Assembly: GCA_960531495.1 (NCBI GenBank)
Contig: OY482851.1
Coordinates: 13,108,319 to 13,172,318, forward strand
Reading direction: 5' to 3'
DNA from: Zeus faber
Taxonomy: Eukaryota > Chordata > Actinopteri > Zeiformes > Zeidae
Length of the DNA stretch: 64,000 nucleotides
The position numbers were made by a program, and so were the translations under genes. This document shows positions 23,585 through 35,930 of this stretch, piece after piece. The notes beneath the pieces are model-generated. The model was not told the origin of the DNA. It searched no databases and saw only the letters and a list, made by a program, of their open reading frames with translations. Within the stretch, counting starts at the first letter, position 1; each line of letters begins with the position of its first letter.

Positions 23585-23634
23585 AAGGTAGAGAGAGGGA
23601 TTACCACGACGCAAAGAGAACATGAATGATTTGT
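23585..23634 (+). repeat. 50-bp direct repeat, copy 2
   Basis: The second copy of the 20871-20920 sequence, 2.7 kb downstream, in the same orientation. It is again followed by TG/CG-rich alternating sequence. Confidence 0.9.
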
Positions 23635-25658
23635 AGGAGTGTGTATGTGTGTGCGTGTGCGCGCGTGCGCGCTGCGGGTCCACGTTCAGTGTGCGTTTAT
23701 GTCTCAAGTGATGAAGAGAGATTTGCTGGAGAGATTTTCCTCATTGTCTCGCGGCTACAGGGGAGCGTGGCGCTGTAAATCTGGTGCTTACGCAGCCCTC
23801 CGCGGCGCCGCTCAGCACTTCATTAACGAGACGATCCTCCTCCGCGGAGCCATCAGCCCGTCGTGCCGCTTCACAGGCAGGACCCCAGTCTTGCAGGGTT
23901 ACAGATTATGCCTGTTTAGCCCCAAATCATAAATAAATGAAACGGTTTTCAGGCGAAACCAGGCATAATTTGGAGGGAGATTAATTAATTACAAACGTTG
24001 ACAGGTTCCCGTGTTCACACTCTCGTTTATGGACCCATTTGGTAAACGGGCGCCCCTCGGGTCGGAGGGCTTCAAAATGACAAACGGACACACACACGCA
24101 TCTCCTCCGTGATATTGAGACGGGTGACGTAACTCATGCAATTATTCTGTTTCCGTGGTCTTTTATTATCCTTGTGGAAAGCGGGCGCGACGTCCTCATA
24201 AACTTGCATGGATTTGTCGTCCGGTCATCCGGCGGGGTTCCCTCCGTACGCACTGCTGTTGTCGATGGTCTGTGGGCGCGCCCGGCCGTGCGACTCACGT
24301 TTACTTGTGCATTGCACGTCTGCCGTGTTTACGGAACACTTAGAGCAGGAGCACCGCGGGGCAAACAATGCCACCCTTCCTCGGGTGAAGGCGGAACTCC
24401 CCCGAGGGCCCGTTCCGTGTTATTACCGTCGCCCCCCACGCGTGGAGCCGTGACATTCGGTCACTCCCTCCGTCACACCTGATAAACGGTTGCGCTCCGT
24501 GGCTGCGGCGGGAGGCGGTCGCAGGGCGCTGTCCTCCCCTCCTCAGGCGACTCTTTAACGTAGGAAGCCGTCCTGACGGTGGTGCGCTAAACTGAGGTGA
24601 GAGCGCATGAGTGAATGAGCGATCGACTTAAAAAGCAACAAATAAATACACACTCAGGTAAAAAAAAAATACAAATACAAAAAAAAAAATTGGAATACAT
24701 TACTCACGACAAAACTCAAACCCAAATGAATTGCAGGGACTTCCTTGGGTTTTACGGTTTCAGGAGTGATGCGCTTGTTAGGTTTTACTGTACTTGTACT
24801 GTAATGTACAATGTACTGTATGCACTTGTGCTGTAATGTACAATGTAGTGTACTTGTGTGAAGCGGTTAAATGAGTTGTCATTTTGAACGTCTTTACTTC
24901 CTGCCATCGGTCGAAAAACGTCATCGAGGGCGGTGGAACTGGAACTGAGGCTGGCCATTTCCTGGTTATAAAAACGAAACTAAAACCATCAATTCAAGCT
25001 GAAAACGAGCACCGATCCAAATTAAAATGATTTAGAGTAGCGAGTAGTAGAGAAGAGTAGTATTTTTAACGCTCTTGCACAACAGCGCCCGATGCAGCAT
25101 TACAACAGCGGTCTCTTTATGTAACAGCCGAGGGGATTCGTTGAGGGGAGAACAGGTGGCTCCGACCGGAGGCGCCGCCCCCGCTCCGCCTTGTTTTGCA
25201 ACGTGGGTGGATGGAGTGGGGATGGACGGGCGGATGGAGCGACGGTGGATAGACGAATCTGATTTACTTGAGAGAATGTTAATTATTCAGTGTGTCCCTT
25301 TTTGTTTGGTGCCACCCTTCGACCTGAATTGAACTGGACGGGTGGGTGAACGAGTGAGCGGCTGGATGGATGGATGGATGGATGGTGGGTGGACGGGTGG
25401 ATGAATGAATAAGAATGACTGGATGGAAGAAGATATTCATCGCTACTTGGTTTGGTATACCAAATGGCGACGGGCTGGGTAGATGAAGCGATGGCAGGGC
25501 GGACGAAAAAAGCGAGCGCGGAGGGATTCAAAGGAGGCGGCGTTCAGAAGTAGTCTGAAGAGTGGGGACGTGGGCGGAGAGGCCCCTCTGGCGCAGCACG
25601 CCGGCGCTCATCTCGGCAGGCCATGACTCCCTTTGCTTCTCGTTTGGTTATATCATCA

Positions 25659-25660
<2 letters not shown>
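23635..25660. other. Presumed intron sequence with small tandem duplications
   Basis: GC-rich around 24170-24560. A tandem duplication with a unit of about 34 bp (containing CTGTAATGTACAATGTA) lies at about 24785-24855. A GGAT-type array lies at about 25360-25400. No exon was recognised. Confidence 0.45.

Positions 25661-25710
<50 letters not shown>
25661..25710. repeat. (CT)n microsatellite
   Basis: A CT array with one TTT interruption. Confidence 0.97.
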
Positions 25711-26184
25711 GGGTCCGCGGTGTAAGCGCCGAGGTTGCGCCGCCGCGAGACTTGCCGTCCTAATGGCTGTTCGAGTGCGGCGGCTGGTGTCTTGAAGCTT
25801 CGCACTCGAGACACTATTCATGTCGGGGGGGGGGGACAAAACAAAACCGGATGGATGCGAGCGATGAAATATATCTGCGGTCAAAATTCCACCCCCGATT
25901 TGTTTAAGGACATGGATGGACAGCCTTAGTAATGACGGTGGCAAAGCTCTGCGGCTGACTGAAAATAGTCATTAAACGTATTGTTTTGACTCTACACTAG
26001 AGAAAAACACACTGGTTTGGAGTCATGGGATCAACGTAAAAAGATTGCTTTCATTTGTGAATCCTATATTTTCCTTTTTTTCTCGACTTGAAATGTGCAT
26101 CCTGATATCCCAACGCCATGTTGAAAAACGTCCGTAAGGACACCTAACGTCAGTAAGGACCCCCACCAAAACATGCACACATCA

Positions 26185-26408
26185 TCGTCTGACCAGCGAT
26201 GGACGCTCGTCACCAGGTCCCCGGGCGCCCCCACGAATGCTGCCCGCTGCTCCTGGCTGTCCCCGCCGGAGGAAGGACAAGCCAAGGATGGGTTAAACGC
26301 ACACACACGCGGAGGCCTCATTTCACCGGCCACCATCCAAAGCATGTGCGTGTGTGTGTGTGCGTGCATGTGTTGTGTTGTGTGATAATTAAACATTGTT
26401 CTTCTTAA
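26185..26408 (+). mobile_element. SINE-like element, 3' half with CA/TG-rich tail
   Basis: The tail shares its order of blocks with 33400-33537: GGGTTAAACGC, then CCTCATTTCACCGGCCACC, then CAAAGCATGTGCGTGTG, then a TG/ATG-rich segment and a terminal AAACATTGTTCTTCTT-type end. This resembles a dispersed fish SINE family. The tRNA-like head seen in the 33.3 kb copy is not evident here. Confidence 0.65.
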
Positions 26409-26639
26409 TATAACGTCATCCGGAAATATACTGAAGCGGAGCTTTTGGGTGGGGGTGGGGGTTTGATTGCTATCATTCAATAAAATGTGATAATATTACA
26501 ATACGTCCACTTGATTTGTTCTTGAGAGGGCAGAGCGGAGCCCGGCGGCTTGTGAGAAGTGCCGCTACGCACCACCACGCGCTCCATAAGAGCAGTTGGC
26601 GTTATGGATATGATTTGTGATTTCAAAGACGAGAGATGC

Positions 26640-27000
26640 ACTTGCAGTAGTGGTGGAAAAAAGTCTTACTATGATCTATTGAGATTGTATGAAATATTTG
26701 GTTTGTAGTTATTCAACGACAAAAAAAAAATTACATTATTTATTATGATTTAATGTGACTGGACTCAAAGTTGCTGAGAAACTAGTGTTTCTCTTTTTAC
26801 AAATCAAGACCGGATAGTCTAACACTGCCACAGCCAAGAGTGCTGGAAAAAAAAAAAAAAAATCGAAGAAAAAAAAAAAGATTTTGGGATTTGAAGAAAT
26901 ATCTTTTTCTCCAGCACATTACATTTAATGTATTAGTGACCTTCAAATCGAAAAGTCAAATTGAATCGTGGATCTGGAGAATCGTGACACCCCTACCAAT
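26640..27000. mobile_element. Fragment of an hAT-like repeat
   Basis: The right end reads GAATCGTGACACCCCTA, a terminus familiar from dispersed fish hAT-type repeats. A-rich runs and ATCGAA-type sequence precede it. No matching left end was found, so only the right boundary is supported. Confidence 0.4.
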
Positions 27001-28212
27001 TTAACAAAATAATTAAATGTTGACGTTACTCCAACTTCAACCTAATGCAGGTCTTTTGGTTTTGGTGGCTTTGTGTATTCCATTGTGTTATAACTACAGC
27101 AGTACAGACTTAAAAAAGGGCGTGTCCAATAAGCAGCTGGAGGATTTCGGTCGATTTCACAAAGACTTGTGACGTAAAATGGTACGAAAGCGACGAGGAG
27201 ACGCTCTCCGCCCCTCTACAAAACACTCCACTCCTTGAAGGATCTGCTGCTGCTGCTGCTGCTGCTTCTCGGTTATTTGCCGCTACACACCAAATTCCGC
27301 GCAATTCAGCTTTGACTTCTCCTTGGAGCTGCACACTGAGTGCTTTGAGGTAGAGAAAGGGAGACAAAGCGAGCGGAGGACGGAGGATAATGTGAGCCGA
27401 GCAGAGGGTTACAGGTCAATTAGGAATTTTATTGCTGAATTCTTCTTAATCCTCCACCTCAAGGTCGTGTCTCAGGTACAAACTCAGTTATTATGGCCTA
27501 CGATGTGCCGGTTTAATGCATTTGTGTTACCATATGATGCCAGGTAGAGCTACACATTTCCTGATGCCGGATGTTCCGGCACACTGACGCTGTGTGGTCG
27601 TCTGTACTACATGATATGGGTTACGGTTTTGTGATTTGTGCTCCGCCCATGTCGCCAAAGTTAATAAAAGTCACGGTAAAAAAGACCGGAAATCCAAATC
27701 CAAAAGTGCCTCCTGGCCGGGGAAGTGTGGGGTCGTGTAAGGAGTAACAAACATAGCGCTCCAAGCACCTTCTGCCAGAGTGCCTTAAAGCAAAACCATC
27801 AACTTGCAACTGTTAAACAGATGCTCAATTGTTATAAACGGAAGTGTTTTAACTATAGGTGGTTATAGCAATTTATGAGATGAAAAGGGATGTCGTGTTT
27901 TGGTGGCGGGGTTTGCCGCGGTCGCTTCTCTCAGCTCCTGGGAAAAGATGTTTGCCTGCGTGGTGCGGTGGCCTCCATGTTGTACCACCACACATCAGTA
28001 GTAATGAGTTGTAAAAATAAATTCCCATAATCAGCACATTTTCGATGCAGTAATTAATTGGGGACATGACCCACAAAAATACGGGCGGAATCGCGAACCT
28101 GATTGTGATGCTGAAGTTCCAAATCGAGCCTTCGTTTAGAACGGTTTAGAGTCTGAATTGTGACATATTAATGAACGTTCATGCATTCGCATCGACATCC
28201 ACAAACCACCCC
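27001..28212. other. Presumed intron sequence, no exon seen
   Basis: Mixed sequence with a short (CTG)n run at about 27243-27265. No coding or RNA feature was recognised. Confidence 0.45.
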
Positions 28213-28215
28213 CCT

Positions 28216-28251
<36 letters not shown>

Positions 28252-28416
28252 CCTCTCTCCCTCTCTCCCTCTAGGAGAGAAGAGCTACAGTAGAAAATGG
28301 TGGCTATACATCTCAGCTTTGATTTTCGCATTTTAAGATAGTGGTTGATCCATTCATCCAAGCTGAGATGAATAAGAAAATTAAGATTATGTAAGTGTGT
28401 GTGTGTGTGTGTGTGA
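28213..28416. repeat. (CT)n and short (TG)n arrays
   Basis: CT/CCT array at 28213-28272 and TG array at about 28394-28416. Confidence 0.95.
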
Positions 28417-29684
28417 GAGTAAGTTTTAGTCCAAATGAATGAAATGAATGTGTGTGGTGAAGCCATACAGCCGCCCCGTCCCCCCTTGCTTCATATATTA
28501 CTTCTCCCCCCGTTGAGCGGTGAAACAGAGGGAAGGCGGTGTCCTCCCTCACCGCCGTTAAATAAATAACGATCTTGAATCGGTTCCCTTTGATCTCCTG
28601 GACGGGATCAAGCTCACTGATAACTTTGGGGATCCCCGTTGAATTAAATCCAAGATCCGTAGCGGTTTTTCCAAACGTTTGACCCGTTGCGCATGAAAAG
28701 AAAGAGGATGAGATCCCCAGGGAGGCATTCATTACCGCCTCAGCTAAATAAACCTCACCCAGTATGACTCTTGATTCGACGAGCAAGAGCCGCTGAGGTC
28801 TGTGGAGCGAGCCCGGCATTGAAAGCGCAAAGAGGAACCGGGGGGAAGGAGGAGATCGTTGAAGTGTTGGTACTGTGGCGGGTGGGGAGGGAGCCTAATT
28901 CAACGGCTCGAACGGCGAGGGGGGAAAAAAAAAACAACGGCGCCGGCTTGATAACCTTAGTGAGACACTCACGCCGGCACCCGGCCCGGCCGTCGCGGCT
29001 CAGGAGCCGACTCGGCCGTTTTGGGGGGAGGTCTGGTTCATGGAGAGTTGTGAGTCTGCCGCCGAGTGGACGAGCGGACGAGGTCGTCTTGGTAGACCGG
29101 GCTTTTGCGTGAACACCAGACCCTGTGCATTGTTGTATGTTGTTAAGACATTTCCAAATCTGTGCCTGTCGATTCTACGTCCTTCCTGCGATTTACATTT
29201 TCAACAGGTTATTCATTGAGCTGGGGTGGTGCCCGACTCACAACGAAGAATTTCACCAGTCGATTTGGCTGTTCAGTGCCAATATTCGACTGTTCGTCTT
29301 GGGAGGGGGAGGGCGGTAAGGTATGTTATGGAACGAAATTGCGTGTGATGGGGACGCCCCCCCCACTGTTTTAAGTTGTTTTATTCGGAGGAACGGGGGG
29401 GAGGCACGGCGATCGGGACGCGCGGAGAGCCGTGTTCGATTCATACGTATAAAAATATATTCTATCATATGATTTGTAATTCCTTCTTGAAATGTTATCC
29501 CTGTGCATTTTTTTTGTGATCTTCCATCTGTTTTATCTCGTGACGGTAATGCACACTGACTGACAAAACAAAAAGAACGTCTGCTGGTCTTTTAAGGATC
29601 TCAGGCGGCCGAAGTGTTTCCCGACTGATGATTGGACTCGTGGACTTTGAGGGGGACGGCCCGACGTTAAGCCTCCTCTCATGG

Positions 29685-29718
<34 letters not shown>

Positions 29719-30567
29719 AGAATCACGTCCTGCTACTTTGTCCCTGTGTTGCAATTCTGTCTAAATGTAATCAAAACTGGTTTCCTTTGTCCCCTTTAAG
29801 CACCGAGACTGGTACCAAAACTCAGCACAATTATTTTGCCAGGTCTCTGCTGACGCGGGGCACTCGGCCAACGGGCATTGTGCCGATCAAGGGGACGGTG
29901 CAGCACTTGATAGTCACCCAATCAGGTCCAACCCGTGAGGGTGGGGTAGCGGCAGTTGCCGCGGTGACAGGTAATTTAATGGTATCCAGAGAGGAGAGGG
30001 ATAGAAAGAGCACAGCTGCAACGGAGGCCTCATCAAAGTCCTTTTGATATGTTGATATGTTTTTCCATTTACTAAAAATAAATGAGAGGATTGCGCTCGC
30101 CGCCTCAGCCATGACGGTCGGTCGCCGAGGCAGGATTTTGATGTATGGATCGAATTTATTTATCTCTTTGTATTCCGCCAGAATACCACCAACTAACATG
30201 CAAACCAATGAATACCGGGAGGACGCCGTCATTAGAGTCAGATAAGCGTTGGAATACGTTTTCCAGTTTGCCACGGGGTTTGCGTCCCATAAAATAGGAT
30301 CTCATGAATTCCAAATTATTTTTTACTTGTCGTCGGTTGTCACACAGTGCCGCTCGCGGTCGCTGGTGTATGCGCCGGCGATGACACCGCGCGTGAATTC
30401 CAGTTCATTTATTATTAGTTTTTTTTTTTTCTCTGAATCTTTTCAGTGACTGACGGGGAGCGAGGCGTGTATCCGGGAGATTCTGCAAATTGGGGTTTTT
30501 TGAGGTCTTGCCTTAATGGCTGGAGCCTGTCACGCGCCGCACCCCTCTGCTGCATTCGTCTCTCATT

Positions 30568-30569
<2 letters not shown>
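28417..30569. other. Presumed intron sequence with a poly(A) run and an open, low-repeat block
   Basis: A pure A run of 29 nt lies at 29687-29715. The block 29830-30300 is free of simple repeats and open on both strands (minus frame 29831-30274), but the minus frame begins at GTG and has no recognised domain or splice borders. It may be conserved non-coding DNA. The rest is mixed sequence. Confidence 0.4.
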
Positions 30570-30613
<44 letters not shown>

Positions 30614-30743
30614 TCTACTCTCCGCATCTGCTCCTATATTTAGTTCCCCGGTACCTCGTCAAGTTCCCATTTACATGACAAGGCGGTACACACACACACA
30701 CACACATACACACACGCACACACACACGCACACACACACACGT
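30570..30743. repeat. C run, (CT)n and (CA)n arrays
   Basis: C/CT tract at 30570-30609 and CA array with TA and CG variants at 30687-30743. Confidence 0.95.
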
Positions 30744-31119
30744 GCGCTACAATAGATTTATTTCCGGCGCTCCGAGCCTCTGGAATGCGAATATAAGGGC
30801 TGCGGCGATAAGCTGATCGCTAAAGGAGATCGCCACTGGTCAGAGCTCACGGTCGGTGCAACCTTTCCATAAATAACTCGGCAGTGACTCGAGAATGGAG
30901 GGAGCAGGAAAGGATGAGTGCCAAGGCAAGGTGAGGCTTTTAACTCGCAGGGAAAAAAAAAAGGGACTGTGGACGGCCATGGCCATTTTCCGTGCACATC
31001 TGCAGGTAATAGGCCACGGTGCTATGTTCACTCATCAGCGCTCTCCCCCTTTCACTGCGGTGAAGCTTCCCCTAATGGAGGCGAGGGGAATAGAGGAAAA
31101 GAGGGCGGCAAGATAATTT

Positions 31120-32160
31120 GCCGGACAGAAAATTATGTCTGAAGGTGGCCTAAAGCCTCCATTATCAACTTCTTTGAGAAAGTCTTATTAGCTTGAGGTG
31201 AGATCCATTAATGATGCCTGTCTGCTATGAATCCATTGGTCATGGCTGATTATAGTTGGCGGACCGGGCTCATTAAAGAATTATGGAAAATATAACCCTC
31301 TGAAGTCATAATGGCCATTATTCCTCCAGTTGGGAACCATTTGGTTTGGGTCTTTTTTTTTTCAGCCCACATGGGTTCAGGATGGCGTAAAAAAAGCATA
31401 AAACATCCACCAGCGGTGTATAATTGGCTTCTTTATCAACAAAAAATAAACCCCAGTGGTTGAGCGTGTGAAAGCTGTGGGGAATACAGATGATGGGTTC
31501 GGCATGCAGGTATGGTAATCGGAGGCCATCTGCTTGTTTGAAGAGACAGAATCCCCCCAAATGACTCATCCCAACTGGAGGAGAGTGGAGATCTATTAAG
31601 ATACTGATTGTGCTCACAGCAAACACTGAAGAATCTTTTTTATTTTTTATTGAACTATTTGTAAACTCTCGCTGGTTTTCGAAAGATTGCATGATAAATT
31701 TTTCCGCCCATGGCCATTAATGAGGCGGATGAGGAATTACAGCAGTTAAGTAGTGCTGTGAATGTAAGCCTAGTGTATCTGTTCAATCTTGAAGGTGGAA
31801 ATTTATAATTCATGAAAATGTTCCTGATTATGTTTTTATGATGAGAAAGAAACACACCAATGGATATGGAAAACCTTGTGAAAAATGTAGTCTCACTAAT
31901 AGAGGGGATTTGATCATTTATTTGGTCTCCGGCGACAACCCAAAGATTTCGCCATATAACAAATGACCAATTCTCCTTTTCTTTCCTATGACCGTGAAAA
32001 TAAATCAGCCCTGTGTATTTTTTGGCGTGATCCCTCTGTTTTTTACGAGCTAAATCTCACTTCACCTGCCCCGCTCATATCTTATCCGAACATTTTCCTG
32101 CCGCCTGTTTAACATCAGCTCAGAAAGTCCCTCCTTTCTCTCCTAATTTTACGCCACGGC
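31120..32160. other. Repeat-poor block, candidate conserved non-coding region
   Basis: About 1 kb with no microsatellite or transposon, of even composition. It is rich in short homeodomain- and forkhead-like motifs such as ATTAATG, TTATAATT and CATTAATGAGG. It lies between repeat-dense intervals. This is consistent with, but does not prove, intronic enhancer sequence. A C run at 32167-32178 ends it. Confidence 0.35.
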
Positions 32161-32627
32161 GCGTTATCTTGCCGACCCCCCCCCCCCCGGTCCCGTCGCT
32201 CCAGCTCCACTTGGCTCTCGTTTCCAGTCAGTGAAGCGCGAGCGCCGAAGCAAAAGCCATTCACCTTGTCATGGCGGTGTCCAGTAAAAAACACGATACG
32301 GGACCCGGAGAATAGGAAGAAGCGGGAGGCCAGGGGAGGCTGGCGGAGGAGGCAGATAGAGACGCCTCTTCCACCTCTCGCGGTTTTAATGAGGTGTAGG
32401 TCCGATTAAGATGCAGCTGGCCTGCTACGTTGCGAGAGCCGTCCTGTTATTGATGTCGTCCCTTGATCATTTCTCACAGCTGCTTCCACTATCCCTCTCT
32501 TTATGAGGGTGCGTTTTTCATCTCCGGCCTCTGCATGTGTTTACGCGTGCAGGTGGAAACGCGGACAGCGCAAATATAATTCAAGGTTGTGTCGGTGTCT
32601 TTGTATGTGTCCACGTTTTTGGCTGGG

Positions 32628-32630
<3 letters not shown>

Positions 32631-32694
<64 letters not shown>

Positions 32695-32709
32695 TTGTGT
32701 GTGTGTGTG
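32631..32709. repeat. (GT)n microsatellite
   Basis: A GT array with a CGCGCTT interruption near its right end. Confidence 0.97.
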
Positions 32710-33331
32710 GGGGCAGTTTTTGTCGTGCATCAGTATTCAGTACATCCTTGTTTGTGTCAGTTCCGATCCTTATTACCAGTCCTCTGCCGTCTCCTCTGGG
32801 GCCGTCTCCTCTGATTGCATTGATTCAATCCGGCTGTATGCAGTAATGAAAGACAAAAAATGAGCAACATGCTCTTTGTATGAGGTAATTGGTCTGCACC
32901 TAGTCTCTCATGGCGCACGGGGTGGCGGGGGGGTGAAGAGAGGGTGAGAATGAGATTCACAATTTGTGTGTATGTGTTAGTGAATCTACATGCCTGTGTG
33001 GCATTTTCTAAATGAGAAAGTGTGTGTATGTGTGTGCGTGCGTGCGTGTTGTGTGTGTTTTTTTACAAAATCCTGCAACACTCTCCGCGCCAGAGCAGTT
33101 TTTCCTATCCCCGGGTGCCAGGCGTTGTGGTGGTGTAAGTGAAAGAATCCCTTCAGCCAAATACATCCGGTCCATTCTGCAAACTTATTTGTTGCTCATC
33201 ATCCGCGCTGCTCTCCTCGTTTGTACCGAGCCTCAAAACTGAATCCATAAACATTCAGCTTTGCAATAAAAAGTAAAGGCAAATAAGGTAAAGGAGTAAA
33301 GGAATATAGTCTCAAGATGACTTATAGGTTA

Positions 33332-33537
33332 GGGTGGCACGGTGGCACAGTGCATTGCACTGCTGCCTCACAGCAAGAAGTTCCTGGGGCGCATAGACGA
33401 ATGCTGGGTTAAATGCTGAGGCCACATTTCACTGGCCACCACCCCAAAAAGCATGTGCGTGTGTGTGTGTATATATTTATATGCATGTGTTGTAGTGCGG
33501 TCATGTGACAAATAAAGATTCTTGTTCTTGAATAATA
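33332..33537 (+). mobile_element. tRNA-like SINE with TG/TA-rich tail
   Basis: The head GGGTGGCACGGTGGCACAGTG followed by GCCTCACAGCAAGAAG matches the tRNA-like 5' end common to a dispersed fish SINE family. The body repeats the block order of the 26.2 kb copy (GGGTTAAATGC, CACATTTCACTGGCCACC, GCATGTGCGTG) and ends AATAAAGATTCTTGTTCTTG. It is a retroposed copy, not a tRNA gene. Confidence 0.75.
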
Positions 33538-33990
33538 CATGGTGTGAGCTGTGGCGGGTGCCATTGTTTGGTTGAGTGGCGGTGTAATTTTCTCGAGGGA
33601 CCCAGAACGTACACAAATTGGGAGTGACACGAAATGTATTGGATCTCAATGGAATTCCAAACAAGCCATCTTTTGTTTGGTTTCTGTGGCGATTGCGCCT
33701 ATAAGACTGAACTGTTGTCATCTCGGTATTTTGAAACTCCCAACACGCCATCTTCGCGCTTTACGAACCAAACACGCAAAACACAAAACTGTCCTCTAGG
33801 TGTTCCTCCACGACCTGTAACAGAGTGGCGTGTTTTGGGGCCGTTTTGTCACGGTATTGCAAAAGAGAAACTGGAAAGATTCAAAAGTGAACCAACAACA
33901 GCCAGCTAACGGCGTTCTACATGAACTGTATTCTTACAAAGTACCAGCCAGCATCAAATATTAAATTCTTTAAGAGGATAGGCTTAGGCA
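33538..33990. other. Presumed intron sequence, no exon seen
   Basis: Mixed sequence with overlapping open frames on both strands but no recognised motif. Confidence 0.4.
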
Positions 33991-34196
33991 TTAGCACTTT
34001 GGTGCATGGCCAACGTCACTAGCTGCAAAATACTTTCCCAAGCCCCCAGCATGTTGCATAGAACTCACGCTGAGTGCCACTGGCGAGCGGAAGTGACCAG
34101 AGCCGAGGCTTTGTACAGACGATGCTCTCTGGGGAACATTTGTGGGTGAAAAGAGCACGTTCTCACAGTGAAAAGGCAGAATGAGACTAATATAGC

Positions 34197-34461
34197 GCAA
34201 CGTCTAGGTTGCGAGGGCAACCATGGTTCTCTGAGAAGGGACCCTACGTTCACGTCGAGTGGCAGAGGAAGTAACGACACTGCCCTCCGGACCCCCCCCC
34301 CCCCCCCCCCCCCCACAGGGGTGTACTGTATAAACGCAGCACACCTTCCTCTCTTCTGCTTTTGGCTGCTGAGCGCTGAGGAAGGGCACCGTACCGCAGC
34401 GCAGTCATAGATCTGGTCCCGTCTCCGGGAGCCACGTTTACCTTCACAACCTAGACGTTGC
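34197..34461. repeat. 50-bp inverted repeat around a C run
   Basis: Bases 34197-34246 pair with 34412-34461 (arm starts GCAACGTCTAGGTTG), about 80 percent matching. The spacer of about 165 bp contains a 23-nt C run (34292-34314). It is probably part of the DIRS-like terminal and internal complementary structure. Confidence 0.75.
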
Positions 34462-34683
34462 CTATCGCAGGGACTGCGATCTATTACTAATGGGACGTAT
34501 ACCATCACATGACAGTATGGTGCTCACCCGAGGGAGGTCCACATAATAACGTACCCCCCACCTTATAACTGCCGTGTCCCAGATATACCAGCAGATGTCT
34601 AAGGAAAATACTTGTGGTATACTTTCCGTAGCACCGCATACTAAAATCTGCGCAGGCCTATAAACGTCCGACATGTAAAACCG

Positions 34684-35184
34684 CACAAATGGGTGTGGGG
34701 GACTCCAAAAGGCAAGCTGTGATGCACTGTGTGTTCTGACACCTTTCTATCACAGCCAGCATTAATTAACTTTTTTACGAATTTGTGCTACAGTACCAGC
34801 CACTAGGAATGGCCGCCCCACATATATCCATTCATTCCATTCAGATAAGCAGGGACCTGTCACTAGGCTGTCAAGGACCAGCCGGCCATTCTAGGCGGCT
34901 GCATCTGTACAGTGAGGCCACTGCATACCGGGAACAGCCCACAAGACCTGTCGTTTTGGAGATGCTCAGACCCAGTCGTCTAGCCATCACAGTTTGGTCC
35001 TTGTCAAAGTGGCTCATCCTTACGCTTGACCATTTTTCCTGCTTCCAACACATCAACTTCAAGAACTGACTGTTGACTTGCTGCCTAATATATCCTACCC
35101 CTTCACAGGTGCCATTGGAACGAAATGAGCAGTGTTATTCACTTCACCTGTCAGTAGTGTTATTGTTGTCCCTCATCTGTGTCT
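34684..35184 (-). mobile_element. Tc1-like fragment (5' half), inserted in the DIRS-like element
   Basis: The reverse complement follows the 10 kb element from its degraded terminal repeat (right end, about 35160-35184) through the helix-turn-helix coding segment (LSISKTTGLVGCSRYAV at about 34910-34960) to the GTGTTCTGACACC region (about 34730). The catalytic half is missing. Its position inside the DIRS-like sequence implies it arrived later. Confidence 0.85.
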
Positions 35185-35189
35185 ATCCT

Positions 35190-35930
35190 CCACCGAAGCC
35201 CACCTGAAGGGTTGCATGCAAGCCCTGTGGGGCCTCCAATGACAGGCTCCTGTAAGCTAGGCCACCTCCACACATTTTGTGAACACCAGCGGGGCTAATG
35301 GGAGCCCAAAGAGGAGCTTGAGGAACTCATAAGCTTTCCCCTGGAAGCCAAAGCGCAGATATTTTCCGTAACAGGGGTGGATGGATGGATATGTGAAAAA
35401 GGCGTCCTTCAGATCTAGTTTCACAAACCAGTCCTTTCATAGAACAAGTCTCGGCAATTGACGTGTGGTCAACTTCTCAAAATTAATTTTCATTAGATGC
35501 TTGTTTAACATTCGCAGGTCTAATATCAGGCCAAAGTTTCCATCTTTTTTCGGCACCACCATGTACCTGTCGTCATGTCTGCGTGCCCCTTGCTCCCTCT
35601 GGACCTGCTGTGGTCTCGGCCCAGATTGGGAACGGTCCTGGGAGCGCTGCGGTTGCTGTCCTTTTGTCTGCCCCGTGGCGCAGAGCACGTTACGGTGACA
35701 AGAGCTTGTCCTGCCGACATGGCCCCCTCGCTGGCGTCCCGCTTGCGGCAGCGCACCGCTAGTTTCCTGACGGTGGCCGGGGGAAGCTGGGCACACGCTG
35801 GCCACCTCACAATGTCCTAAAGTAGAGCCGCCTCAGCCTGCTGCCTTCCTAGGCACTTCGCACAGGAGCAGTGTTGGACTCCCTTCTTCCTGCGGTGTCC
35901 ACAGTGCGGGTACAGCTTCCTGGACGCCAT
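35190..35930 (-). pseudogene. Gag-like and reverse transcriptase remnants of the DIRS-like element
   Basis: On the minus strand an ATG at 35930 opens a Gag-like start (MASRKLYPHCG) with three further Cys residues in HCSCAKCLG, a zinc-knuckle-like arrangement. It runs into a stop (about 35820). A second segment carries LPPATV and SEGAMSAG (about 35700-35790). The reverse transcriptase part shows VVPKKDGNFGLILDLRMLNK (about 35500-35560), the conserved early motif of DIRS/Ngaro-type enzymes. Further downstream in other frames (35190-35400) are traces of the following palm segment. Several frameshifts and stops separate the parts, so it cannot make a working enzyme. Confidence 0.75.

Noticed and set aside
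29831..30274. 147-codon minus-strand frame with hydrophobic segments
   Set aside because: It begins at GTG, has no recognised domain and no splice or promoter context; the opposite strand is also open over part of it.
33332..33400. tRNA-like sequence
   Set aside because: It is the head of a SINE with a retroposed tail, lacks a proper cloverleaf, and has a second relative at 26.2 kb.
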